This document shows, one piece after another, positions 17,049 to 25,268 of a stretch of 64,000 nucleotides of DNA. The position numbers were made by a program, and so were the translations under genes. Each line of letters starts with the position of its first letter. Position 1 is the stretch's first letter. Source of the stretch: Polynucleobacter sp. HIN11. GTDB taxonomy: Bacteria; Pseudomonadota; Gammaproteobacteria; Burkholderiales; Burkholderiaceae. Location: the NCBI RefSeq assembly GCF_030297675.1, contig NZ_AP028142.1, forward strand, positions 1,178,001 through 1,242,000, given 5' to 3'. Under the pieces are notes generated by a model. The model saw only the letters and a list, made by a program, of their open reading frames with translations, was not told the origin of the DNA and made no database searches.

Positions 17049-18851
17049 TTATGCAATTTCGTGGGGGAAATATTTATGGATGCAACGTATGGGGTTTGGT
17101 GCTGCTTGCCCAAGACCGCAAATAGAGGCATCTACCATGACCGTGGACAAATCCTCCAAAGTAGCCTGATCCCATACACGTGCCTGCATCAATTGCGCGG
17201 CTTTACTGGTTCCAACCCGACACGGGGTGCATTGACCACAACTCTCGTGCTCAAAAAAGCGCATCACGTTTAGGGCTGCATCGCGTGCCTTATCTTGATG
17301 ACTAAAGACCATCACAGCTGCGGAACCGATAAAACACCCGTAAGGCTGCAAAGTATCAAAATCCAATGGAATGGTATTCATGGTCGCTGGCAAAATACCA
17401 CCTGAGGCACCGCCAGGTAGATAGCCATAGAAGGTGTGACCTTCTTGCATACCGCCGCAATACTCATCAATGAGCTCCTGAATAGTGATACCAGCTGGTG
17501 CAAGTTTGACACCAGGATATTTCACTCGACCACTCACGCTAAAGCTGCGCAAGCCTTTGCGATCATGGCGACCAAAGGAGCTGAACCATTGCGGTCCACG
17601 CGCGATGATGTCGCGCACCCAATATAAGGTTTCAAAATTATGCTCAAGCGTGGGTCGACCAAATAAGCCAACTTGTGCAATATAAGGAGGACGCATTCTG
17701 GGCTCGCCCCGCTTACCCTCAATACTCTCAATCATGGCAGACTCTTCACCACAGATGTAGGCACCCGCTCCCCGGCGCAACTCAATCAGCGGTAACTTGA
17801 ACGATGCATGCGCTTGAAGTTTTTTAATCTCGGCATCAAGCAACTCGCGGCAGCCGTGATACTCGTCACGCAAATAGATGTAACAAGCATCAATTCCAAC
17901 CACGCGCGCAGCAATCAACATTCCCTCAAGGAAGCGATGAGGGTCGCGCTCTAAATAGGTACGGTCTTTAAATGTTCCGGGTTCGCCCTCGTCAATATTG
18001 ACCGCCATGAGCTTAGGTGCCGGTTGATCCTTCACAATCCGCCATTTGCGTCCGGCCGGAAATCCAGCACCACCAAGACCACGCAAACCAGAATCTTCCA
18101 TCGCCTTAATGATGGACTCGACCTCGCGCTTACCGCCATCAAACTCTTTGACTAAAGCGTAGCCACCTTTTGCGCAATAGGCCTCATAACCCACATATGC
18201 GGGTGATACCTCATTAGCTTTTTGCTCAGGGCTTACGGCTTGCTGCGCAAAGTCTGCGGGCTCAAATTGAGCATCATCCTTTGCCTTAGGATGAGTCAGT
18301 TGACGATTTTTAACTGCTTTTGAAACCTTTTCTGCATCCGCAAACAATACAGGGTATTGATGCACTACCGCCACTGGAGCCTGCTCACAGCGACCTACAC
18401 AAGGAGCTGCAATCACTTTGGTCTTCGCATTACCGAGAATCGCTGGCAAGCGCTCCAATAACTGCTTAGCCCCCGCCAACTCGCATGACAATCCATCGCA
18501 TACCCGCACCGTAATATCAGCAACTGGATCATTACCACGCACGACTTCGAAGTGATGATAGAAAGTGGCAACTTCATAAACCTCAGCCATCGGCAAGTTC
18601 ATTAACTTGGCAAGGGCGGCTAAATGACGATCATGTAAAGCGCGGTATGCATCATTCATCAGATGCAAGTTCTCAATCAGCAGGTCACGTCGATATGGGC
18701 CATCACCGATCAGTTTTTTTACTTCGGCCAACGATGCATCATCCGCTTGCCGCCCTTTTAATTTACTTTTTTGCCGAATTCGCTCACGAAGGTCATCCGC
18801 GCTGGCAATGGCAACCGCCTTGATTTCGCTAGAGGGCTTTGGGTGATTCAT
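17049..18851 (-). CDS. Formate dehydrogenase diaphorase subunit, FdsG-FdsB fusion
   Basis: A 600-residue fusion of two subunits that are usually separate. Residues 1-190 are NuoE/FdsG-like with [2Fe-2S] ligands Cys118, Cys123, Cys151 and Cys155 (CDGLSC, CVGRC). Residues about 210-600 are NuoF/FdsB-like: FMN/NAD site GLRGLGGAGFPAGRKW, ICGEESAMIESIEG, and [4Fe-4S] ligands in ESCGQCTPCRVG. It takes electrons from FdsA and reduces NAD+. The linker (about 190-215) is charged and low in complexity. It is the first gene of the fds-nadB operon, with AGAGAG about 11 bases before ATG 18851. Confidence 0.9.
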   Translation of the reverse strand: MNHPKPSSEIKAVAIASADDLRERIRQKSKLKGRQADDASLAEVKKLIGDGPYRRDLLIENLHLMNDAYRALHDRHLAALAKLMNLPMAEVYEVATFYHHFEVVRGNDPVADITVRVCDGLSCELAGAKQLLERLPAILGNAKTKVIAAPCVGRCEQAPVAVVHQYPVLFADAEKVSKAVKNRQLTHPKAKDDAQFEPADFAQQAVSPEQKANEVSPAYVGYEAYCAKGGYALVKEFDGGKREVESIIKAMEDSGLRGLGGAGFPAGRKWRIVKDQPAPKLMAVNIDEGEPGTFKDRTYLERDPHRFLEGMLIAARVVGIDACYIYLRDEYHGCRELLDAEIKKLQAHASFKLPLIELRRGAGAYICGEESAMIESIEGKRGEPRMRPPYIAQVGLFGRPTLEHNFETLYWVRDIIARGPQWFSSFGRHDRKGLRSFSVSGRVKYPGVKLAPAGITIQELIDEYCGGMQEGHTFYGYLPGGASGGILPATMNTIPLDFDTLQPYGCFIGSAAVMVFSHQDKARDAALNVMRFFEHESCGQCTPCRVGTSKAAQLMQARVWDQATLEDLSTVMVDASICGLGQAAPNPIRCIHKYFPHEIA

Positions 18852-18971
18852 GCTGTTTTAGTCTCTCTAAATAGTTATTTAAAAGATCGTGTTACGTGAC
18901 CTTTTAAAGATTGAAATCAATGTAATTGATCTACCCATCTAAGTAATTGATATGGCTCAAGATCTCCGGAA

Positions 18972-18987
18972 TCAGGGTTAACCCTGA
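18972..18987. promoter_or_regulatory. Perfect 16-base palindrome upstream of the fds operon
   Basis: TCAGGGTTAACCCTGA is self-complementary over all 16 bases. It lies about 120 bases upstream of the fdsGB start and 35 bases after the small lipoprotein gene. No T-run follows on either strand, so a dimeric-regulator site is more likely than a terminator. The regulator is unknown. Confidence 0.4.
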
Positions 18988-19022
18988 AGTACGGCAGAGA
19001 GTCCAGCTACTACCGGATTAGA

Positions 19023-19229
19023 TTAATTGGAACTCGGCAAAAAGGTATTGCTGTAGTCCATTTCCCTTTCTCGGACACGGGCTTTAAAGCAGGCTTCAAA
19101 GTCGGGGGTTCCAACCCGCAAGCCCACTGCCGTGCAATCGGCTTGCGCGGCTGACTGTACCGTGCCACAAGCTGATAAGCTCAATGTACTGGCAATCACT
19201 AATCCAGCAATCATTATTTTCATTGTCAT
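19023..19229 (-). CDS. Small outer-membrane-type lipoprotein, function unknown
   Basis: A 68-residue product with a short signal peptide and the lipobox LSAC (mature Cys about residue 21), so it should be a lipid-anchored envelope protein. The mature part has two more cysteines (DCTAVGL, FEACFKA) that could form a disulfide. I do not recognise a family. It begins 16 bases after the TauE-family gene on the same strand and may share its transcript, though a possible -10 box (TGATAGACT, 19236-19244) ends 6 bases before the ATG. Confidence 0.7.
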   Translation of the reverse strand: MTMKIMIAGLVIASTLSLSACGTVQSAAQADCTAVGLRVGTPDFEACFKARVREREMDYSNTFLPSSN

Positions 19230-19245
19230 GCGTCGAGTCTATCAC

Positions 19246-19950
19246 CTAAAACAGTTGCTTCATTAACAGAACTAATCCCGCAAATACCAAAATGCTGCCA
19301 TAGGCTAATTGCATATGATGAATACTCAAGCGCTGATGGGTTTTTGAGCCAACCCAAAGACCAATCACCATACAGGGCACCAGAAATAATGCAAGGCCCA
19401 AAACCTCCCAGTTCAATATTAGGCCTGTAACCAGCATAAAGATCAGACGCAAGAATACGAAGATCAGAATGGCAAAAGCCATGGTTGCGCGGAGTGTATT
19501 GGGTTGGTTAAAACGCATCGCTAAATACGATGCATAGATGGGTCCGCCTGTAGCAAACAATGCTGTAAAAATTCCTCCGGCGATCCCAAAGGGCATCGAC
19601 CAATACTGCGAGATGGTGTGCATGGGTGCGGATTTTTTCTTGGTTAAAACTCGCAAGCCATTAAATGCAGCAAAGGCGCCTAAAGTGATCAGCAGGGGCT
19701 CTGGCGGAGCCTTTAACAACAAGGTGATACCAATCACCATACCGATAAAACTAAATGGCAGTAACCAGCTGAGTTCTTTCTTATCGGCCGCATCGAATGA
19801 CTTTGTGCCCAAATAGAATGCGGCGCATAGATCGAGTATCACCATAATTGGCACAACGACCTGTAGAGGAAAGAACAAAACAAGTACCGGCACCGAAATA
19901 ATCGATGACCCAAAACCGGTCACTCCAAAAATGAAATACGCCACTAACAC
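19246..19950 (-). CDS. TauE/SafE-family sulfite/organosulfonate exporter-like permease
   Basis: Polytopic membrane protein of the TauE/SafE (DUF81) family, thought to export small sulfur-containing or organic anions. The FGVTGFGSSIISVPVLVLFFP motif region near the N-terminus and the second-half repeat GGIFTALFATGGPIYASYL are typical; 7-8 helices are visible. The only ordinary start is GTG 19950, with no ribosome site, and it would cut the first helix short. The same frame is open upstream and encodes a plausible missing helix, possibly starting at ATT 19998. It follows the DUF748 gene by 66 bases. Substrate unknown. Confidence 0.75.
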   Translation of the reverse strand: MLVAYFIFGVTGFGSSIISVPVLVLFFPLQVVVPIMVILDLCAAFYLGTKSFDAADKKELSWLLPFSFIGMVIGITLLLKAPPEPLLITLGAFAAFNGLRVLTKKKSAPMHTISQYWSMPFGIAGGIFTALFATGGPIYASYLAMRFNQPNTLRATMAFAILIFVFLRLIFMLVTGLILNWEVLGLALFLVPCMVIGLWVGSKTHQRLSIHHMQLAYGSILVFAGLVLLMKQLF

Positions 19951-20016
19951 AATCGTGCAAGCGGCAATAAAAGAGGTGGGGCTAATTAACTCAAAAATAA
20001 ATGTACTTTGTTAGTA

Positions 20017-22422
20017 TTATTTTTTACTGCCCAAGGAAATGCCCAGAGGAATACCCTCTTGATCGGCACTGACCGCCTTGGATGCTCCTATAGTAATTCG
20101 TTCAGCTAAATTGGGCTGCTGTGCAACCATCAACTCTTTTGCGCGATTGGCTCGTGCGCTTGCTAATTGCAATAGCTCTGCATCGCTCACTGCATAACTT
20201 TGAATGAGCTCATTGCGGAGTTGCTGATAGCGCGCTTCATTATCAGGCAGTGAAATCAAACGCTGCGCTAATTTAATTCGGCCGACTTGTTGTCCATACG
20301 CTGATTTGACTCCAGATTGAACCCGAGGGTCCGAAAGGCTGGGGGTTGGGAGGGGTTCTTGAGGACTCAATTTAAATCCGGCAGCATTCAGAATAGCGTG
20401 ATCAGCACGCGCCCTAGCTAAGGCTGCTTTATCAGCATTCGGATCATAGCCCCCGACAAATTCAATCGTGGCATGAGGGCGCTTTACTAAAACCCCTGCC
20501 AATTTATCAAGCTTCTCCTGATCAACCGGCAAATAAGAGCTCTCGCCCAATACTGCATGAATCGGCGTATCGCTTTGCAGGCCCAATAAGGATGCCAATG
20601 CTCGAAATGGTGCAGTGACAATATTGGTGAGAACAGTACGAATCGCTTGCCAAACGAGGCCCGTCGCCGAGAACTCGGGAGAATCAACGTTCCCTTTGAT
20701 TCCCAGCGAGATATCAATCACGTTGTCGGAGTCCTCCAGCAAGGCAATCGCCAGACGCAGAGGTAAGCGCCGACCCTGAAAATTAGGTACCTCTTCCCCG
20801 AGTTCAATATCTTTGATGACGAAACGATTTTGACCAACCAGTTCAGCATCTTTGGCCCTGTAATTTAACATGAGATCTAAGCGTCCATCTTGAATGGCAT
20901 ACCCAGCGTATTTCATGAAATATGCATTGGCAGTTTTCAGCGGAACATTCTTAAATTCAAACAACACGTCATGATTACGCCGCGGATCTTCAAAGGCAGC
21001 CTGACCTTTTGCTCGAAAACTGCCGCGATCCGCAATCAATCCGTCAAGAGCGATCGCCGCATAGCGGCCAGGAACATTACTCACGCCGAGCAAGGAACCA
21101 TTGAGTTTGCGAATATCGGTTTGCAACTGTGGAACCACGGCTAAATCAGCAAAATGCACAATGCCATTTCGTAATTTGATAGCTTTAATGTCGAGCTCAA
21201 AATTCGATGACTTTGCGTCTGCTGCACTTGTCGCAGGCTCTGACCCTGTGGATGTGCTTGGGGCAGGTTTAGAAAACATCCGACGAATGTTGGAGAACCC
21301 TTGCTCATCAAGGTCGTACTTAAAGTCGGGCTGATCAAACAAAACCTCATCAATCGTGAGTGATGTTTTGCCACTCGCTAATTTACGAAGATCAATTTGC
21401 TTGAAATCGGCTTGGCGCCATTTTATGAAAGCCTGTCTAGGCTTACCTTCCGTGATTTCAATATTCTTAAGGCTTAGCTCACCCACGGTTGACCATAGCC
21501 CTTGGCGAGTTTGATATTCCAATTTGCCAGACATGACGCCTGAGTTGGTTTGTAAGGGGTTGTTGGCTGGTAACAAAGTAACGACTGGGGTAACAGATAG
21601 GTTATCGATTGCGACATCGATCTTGATTAAATTTTGTTTAGGCTCGAGATGAAAGAGGAAATCCAATACTCCAGCATCGAGTTTGAGGGTTAGCTTAGCA
21701 TCAAGCTGATCGGGCTCTGGACTACTAACTCCTCCCGAGGCTTGAACTTTGTCAAATACCACCATCTTATTGAGTGATGGAATGAGCACGTCAACCCTAC
21801 CCAGATCGAGCTCATACAAACCCTCCACACCAGGCTCATCAGATGCTAGTCGATAATTACTAAGTTGTTTGAGATTCAAAGAAAACGGTCCTAGATCATC
21901 GGCGAACTTGGTTTGCCCATCTCGAAACTGAAGACGCGCCCCTTGAATTCTGAATTGATCAACTGATACTTTGATTGCTTTTGATTTGGTGGGCGACGAT
22001 GGTGGTTTTTGTGCATTGATGGTCTCAATCAACTGCATCCAGTTCCACTTGGATCCATCGCCCTGTGCTCGCTCAAGCAAGATCGATGGATTCGTGAGTT
22101 GTAAGTCACGAATCCCCAACTCTCCGGTCATTAATTTGCCCCAGTGCAGACGAATCAGACCAGCATCCAATCCGAATAATTGCTTGCCCTGAATTTGTTG
22201 AAGGCGCAGACCCTCTACCTGAGCAGTTAATTGAAATGGTTTGACACTAATGGATTGAATCTGAACCGAATAGCCGAGTTGCTGACTGTATTCCTCGACT
22301 TGCTTTTTAATCCATGAGGGCGCCCATGTAACGCCAATGATCCAAAATAAACTGGCCAAAATTGCCAGCACCACGCTGAATGTTAGAGTGATGCGGAGAG
22401 GTCGATTATTAGACAATCGCAT
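20017..22422 (-). CDS. DUF748 domain (AsmA-like) envelope protein
   Basis: An 801-residue protein with one N-terminal membrane helix (about 10-32), then a long beta-rich region of DUF748/AsmA-like repeats, consistent with a periplasmic inner-membrane-anchored protein. AsmA-clan proteins are linked to lipid transport between membranes; that role is inference here. A Pro/Ser/Thr linker lies around 385-405, and the C-terminal part (about 660-800) resembles the OmpA-like helix-rich tail seen in DUF748 proteins (EFVGGYDPNADKAALARARAD). It begins 11 bases after the upstream membrane gene, likely the same operon. Confidence 0.8.
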   Translation of the reverse strand: MRLSNNRPLRITLTFSVVLAILASLFWIIGVTWAPSWIKKQVEEYSQQLGYSVQIQSISVKPFQLTAQVEGLRLQQIQGKQLFGLDAGLIRLHWGKLMTGELGIRDLQLTNPSILLERAQGDGSKWNWMQLIETINAQKPPSSPTKSKAIKVSVDQFRIQGARLQFRDGQTKFADDLGPFSLNLKQLSNYRLASDEPGVEGLYELDLGRVDVLIPSLNKMVVFDKVQASGGVSSPEPDQLDAKLTLKLDAGVLDFLFHLEPKQNLIKIDVAIDNLSVTPVVTLLPANNPLQTNSGVMSGKLEYQTRQGLWSTVGELSLKNIEITEGKPRQAFIKWRQADFKQIDLRKLASGKTSLTIDEVLFDQPDFKYDLDEQGFSNIRRMFSKPAPSTSTGSEPATSAADAKSSNFELDIKAIKLRNGIVHFADLAVVPQLQTDIRKLNGSLLGVSNVPGRYAAIALDGLIADRGSFRAKGQAAFEDPRRNHDVLFEFKNVPLKTANAYFMKYAGYAIQDGRLDLMLNYRAKDAELVGQNRFVIKDIELGEEVPNFQGRRLPLRLAIALLEDSDNVIDISLGIKGNVDSPEFSATGLVWQAIRTVLTNIVTAPFRALASLLGLQSDTPIHAVLGESSYLPVDQEKLDKLAGVLVKRPHATIEFVGGYDPNADKAALARARADHAILNAAGFKLSPQEPLPTPSLSDPRVQSGVKSAYGQQVGRIKLAQRLISLPDNEARYQQLRNELIQSYAVSDAELLQLASARANRAKELMVAQQPNLAERITIGASKAVSADQEGIPLGISLGSKK

Positions 22423-22432
22423 CGATTAAAAG

Positions 22433-22927
22433 TTAACCCCAAAAAATCTTTTTCATCTCCGGCGACCCGATAACCGATTGCAAGCTCATAAAGGTGAGAT
22501 AAGGCAACACAATTAACCAATAGATCAAACTCAGCGCCAGTAGATGAATGAAATCACCATTTCCAAAACTAGCCAACGAACTAATGAAGCCTCGATGATG
22601 AATCCAACCCTCTAAAGCGGATTCGAGAGCGCTCAACAAAACAACGACGCCTACGTAGACAATCGAGCGAGGCAGAATCTGCCCAATAAGCGGTTTATCA
22701 CGCTTACTCTCGATCGGATACAGCATCTGGCCCATGAGCATGAATTTGGCGCACAAGAATGCTTTCACTAAAGCCAAACCAATATGAATATAGGGAAAGC
22801 CTTGTAAGCGCTCAACTGAGAAACTTAGAAATGCGAGCGAACAGAACCAGATTGAAAAATAAATGAACAAGATCAGTATTTTTTTGATCTCTTCACCAAG
22901 CCGGTTTTTGTTCACATGGGGATGCAT
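22433..22927 (-). CDS. Four-helix membrane protein, function unknown
   Basis: A 164-residue hydrophobic protein with about four predicted transmembrane helices (about 17-38, 46-65, 85-105, 125-150) and short polar loops. I do not recognise a family. It sits immediately upstream of the DUF748 gene on the same strand with an 11-base gap, which suggests a joint envelope role. No clear ribosome site precedes ATG 22927. Confidence 0.65.
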   Translation of the reverse strand: MHPHVNKNRLGEEIKKILILFIYFSIWFCSLAFLSFSVERLQGFPYIHIGLALVKAFLCAKFMLMGQMLYPIESKRDKPLIGQILPRSIVYVGVVVLLSALESALEGWIHHRGFISSLASFGNGDFIHLLALSLIYWLIVLPYLTFMSLQSVIGSPEMKKIFWG

Positions 22928-22994
22928 ACAGATAATTTAACTGAATGGCCTGAAAGCTGAAAGGTGGATCGGGTATAAAAAGCGCGTCATACCA

Positions 22995-23087
<93 letters not shown>

Positions 23088-23145
23088 GAAACCGTTCATT
23101 ATACGGTTCGAAGAGTAGCGGATGATTTCTGTTGCTTTTATGAGC

Positions 23146-25119
23146 TTACAGTGACTTCTTTAATTGCTCCAAGATCGCTGGATTCTCAAGCGTGGAGGTA
23201 TCCTGCGTGATGTCCTCACCCTTGGCAATCACGCGTAAGAGTCTGCGCATAATCTTTCCAGAGCGGGTCTTTGGTAGGTTATCGCCAAAGCGCACATCCT
23301 TCGGTTTTGCAATCGGGCCAATCTCTTTGCCCACCCAATTGCGTAACTCGGTCGCAATCTTCTTGGCCTCCTCCCCCTCGGGCCTCTTGCCTTTGAGAAC
23401 CACAAAAGCGCAAATCGCTTCACCGGTCATGTCATCAGGGCGCCCTACAACAGCAGCTTCTGCCACTAAAGGATTGGCAACCAGGGTGGATTCGATTTCC
23501 ATGGTCCCCATGCGATGGCCTGAAACGTTGAGAACGTCATCGATACGGCCAGTGATGGTGAAGTAGCCCGTATCCTTATTCCGAATCGCGCCATCACCCG
23601 CCAAATAAAGTTTGCGCCCAAACTCGTCTGGAAAATACGCTTTGACAAAGCGGTCAGGGTCACCCCAAATCGTACGGATCATCGAGGGCCAAGGACGCTT
23701 CACAACCAAAATACCGCCCTGCCCATTTGGCATGTCGTTACCCGTTTCATCCACAATCGCAGCCATAATGCCGGGCAATGGTAAGGTGCAAGAGCCAGGA
23801 ACCATGGGGGTTGCACCGGGCAGCGGGCTAATCATATGACCACCGGTTTCGGTTTGCCAGAAGGTATCGGCAATCGGACAACGTGAGCCACCAATGTTCT
23901 CGTAGTACCACATCCAGGCCTCTGGATTAATCGGCTCACCCACTGATCCCAACAGACGTAATGAGCTGAGATCGTAATTTTTGGGATGCACACCTGGGTC
24001 GGTATTGGACGCCTTGATTAAAGAACGAATCGCCGTAGGTGCCGTATAGAAAATCGTCGCTTTATGTTTTTGGATCATCTCCCAAAAACGCCCGGCATTC
24101 GGGAATGTAGGCACACCCTCAAACACGATTTGTGTTCCACCAACTGCTAATGGGCCGTAAGCAATGTAGGAGTGCCCAGTGACCCAACCAATATCCGCAG
24201 TACACCAAAAGATATCGCTTGGTTTGATGTCAAAGGTCCACTTCATCGTCAGGATGGTCCACAATAGATAACCACCGGTGGAGTGCTGCACACCCTTTGG
24301 CTTGCCGGTTGATCCTGAGGTGTACAAAATAAATAAAGGATGCTCAGCGCTCACCCACTCTGGATCACAAGTTTTTGCTTCATTGGCAGTTACTTCATGC
24401 ATCCACGAATCAAGGCCGGCCTTGAAGGGAATATTGCCGCCCGTACGTTTGTAAATGATGACATTTTTAATGTTCTCGCAACCACCCAGTGATAGCGCTT
24501 CATCCACAATCGTTTTTAGAGGCAAGGCCTTACCGCCCCGCATTTGTTCATCGGCAGTAATCACTGCCACCGCTCCTGCATCAATGATGCGCTCTTGCAG
24601 GGATTTAGCAGAGAAGCCGCCAAACACAACGGAATGAGTTGCACCAATGCGAGCACAGGCTTGCATTGCGATCACGCCTTCGACTGACATTGGCATATAG
24701 ATAATGACGCGATCACCCTTTTTAATCCCGCGCTTGCGCAAAGCATTTGCCAACTGACAAACACGATCGTGTAACTCTTGATAGGTAACCTTTGTTACCT
24801 TACCGTCATCCGACTCAAAAATGATGGCGGTTTTATTCGCATTGCCATTTTGCAAATTACGATCAAGGCAGTTGTATGAAGCATTGGTAGTACCATCTTC
24901 AAACCATTTATAAAAAGGCGCCTTAGACTCATCGAGCACTTTCGTGAACACTTGCTTCCAATAGAGATTTTCTTTAGCCAAGCGCCCCCAAAATCCCTCG
25001 TAATCTTTCTCTGCTTCAGCACATAGCTTTTTGTAAGCGTCCATTCCTGAAATGGCGGCGTTTTTTACAAAATCAGCGGGTGGATTAAAAATCCGGTTTT
25101 CTTGCATTAATGGTTCCAT
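23146..25119 (-). CDS. acs: Acetyl-CoA synthetase
   Basis: AMP-forming acetate:CoA ligase of 657 residues that activates acetate through acetyl-AMP. The adenylation motif YTSGSTGKPKGVQHSTGG (about 266-283), the WWQTE-like block DTFWQTETGG, the hinge region GRIDDVLNVSGHR, and the C-terminal PKTRSGKIMRR with the catalytic lysine that is regulated by acetylation in this family are all present. GAGAGGG lies about 11 bases before ATG 25119. The gene is single and divergent from fumarase. It lets the cell assimilate acetate, and fits with the acetyl-CoA chemistry at 60-63 kb. Confidence 0.96.
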   Translation of the reverse strand: MEPLMQENRIFNPPADFVKNAAISGMDAYKKLCAEAEKDYEGFWGRLAKENLYWKQVFTKVLDESKAPFYKWFEDGTTNASYNCLDRNLQNGNANKTAIIFESDDGKVTKVTYQELHDRVCQLANALRKRGIKKGDRVIIYMPMSVEGVIAMQACARIGATHSVVFGGFSAKSLQERIIDAGAVAVITADEQMRGGKALPLKTIVDEALSLGGCENIKNVIIYKRTGGNIPFKAGLDSWMHEVTANEAKTCDPEWVSAEHPLFILYTSGSTGKPKGVQHSTGGYLLWTILTMKWTFDIKPSDIFWCTADIGWVTGHSYIAYGPLAVGGTQIVFEGVPTFPNAGRFWEMIQKHKATIFYTAPTAIRSLIKASNTDPGVHPKNYDLSSLRLLGSVGEPINPEAWMWYYENIGGSRCPIADTFWQTETGGHMISPLPGATPMVPGSCTLPLPGIMAAIVDETGNDMPNGQGGILVVKRPWPSMIRTIWGDPDRFVKAYFPDEFGRKLYLAGDGAIRNKDTGYFTITGRIDDVLNVSGHRMGTMEIESTLVANPLVAEAAVVGRPDDMTGEAICAFVVLKGKRPEGEEAKKIATELRNWVGKEIGPIAKPKDVRFGDNLPKTRSGKIMRRLLRVIAKGEDITQDTSTLENPAILEQLKKSL

Positions 25120-25210
25120 ACGAATAACACCCTCTCTAAAAACTTATAGTGGCAACACAACAAACAATCGGTCTATCGTTTCATATGACGATAAGTGAAT
25201 TAAGTCCTGA

Positions 25211-25226
25211 TTTGCCCTATGGCAAA
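25211..25226. promoter_or_regulatory. Inverted repeat upstream of fumarase
   Basis: TTTGCC and GGCAAA flank a four-base loop (CTAT) about 43 bases upstream of the fumarase ATG, in the region divergent from acs. It could be an operator or a 5' leader hairpin; no regulator can be named. Confidence 0.3.
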
Positions 25227-25268
25227 CCCTTAAAATGCTTATTTCATTCCACTTATTGAAATATTTCT

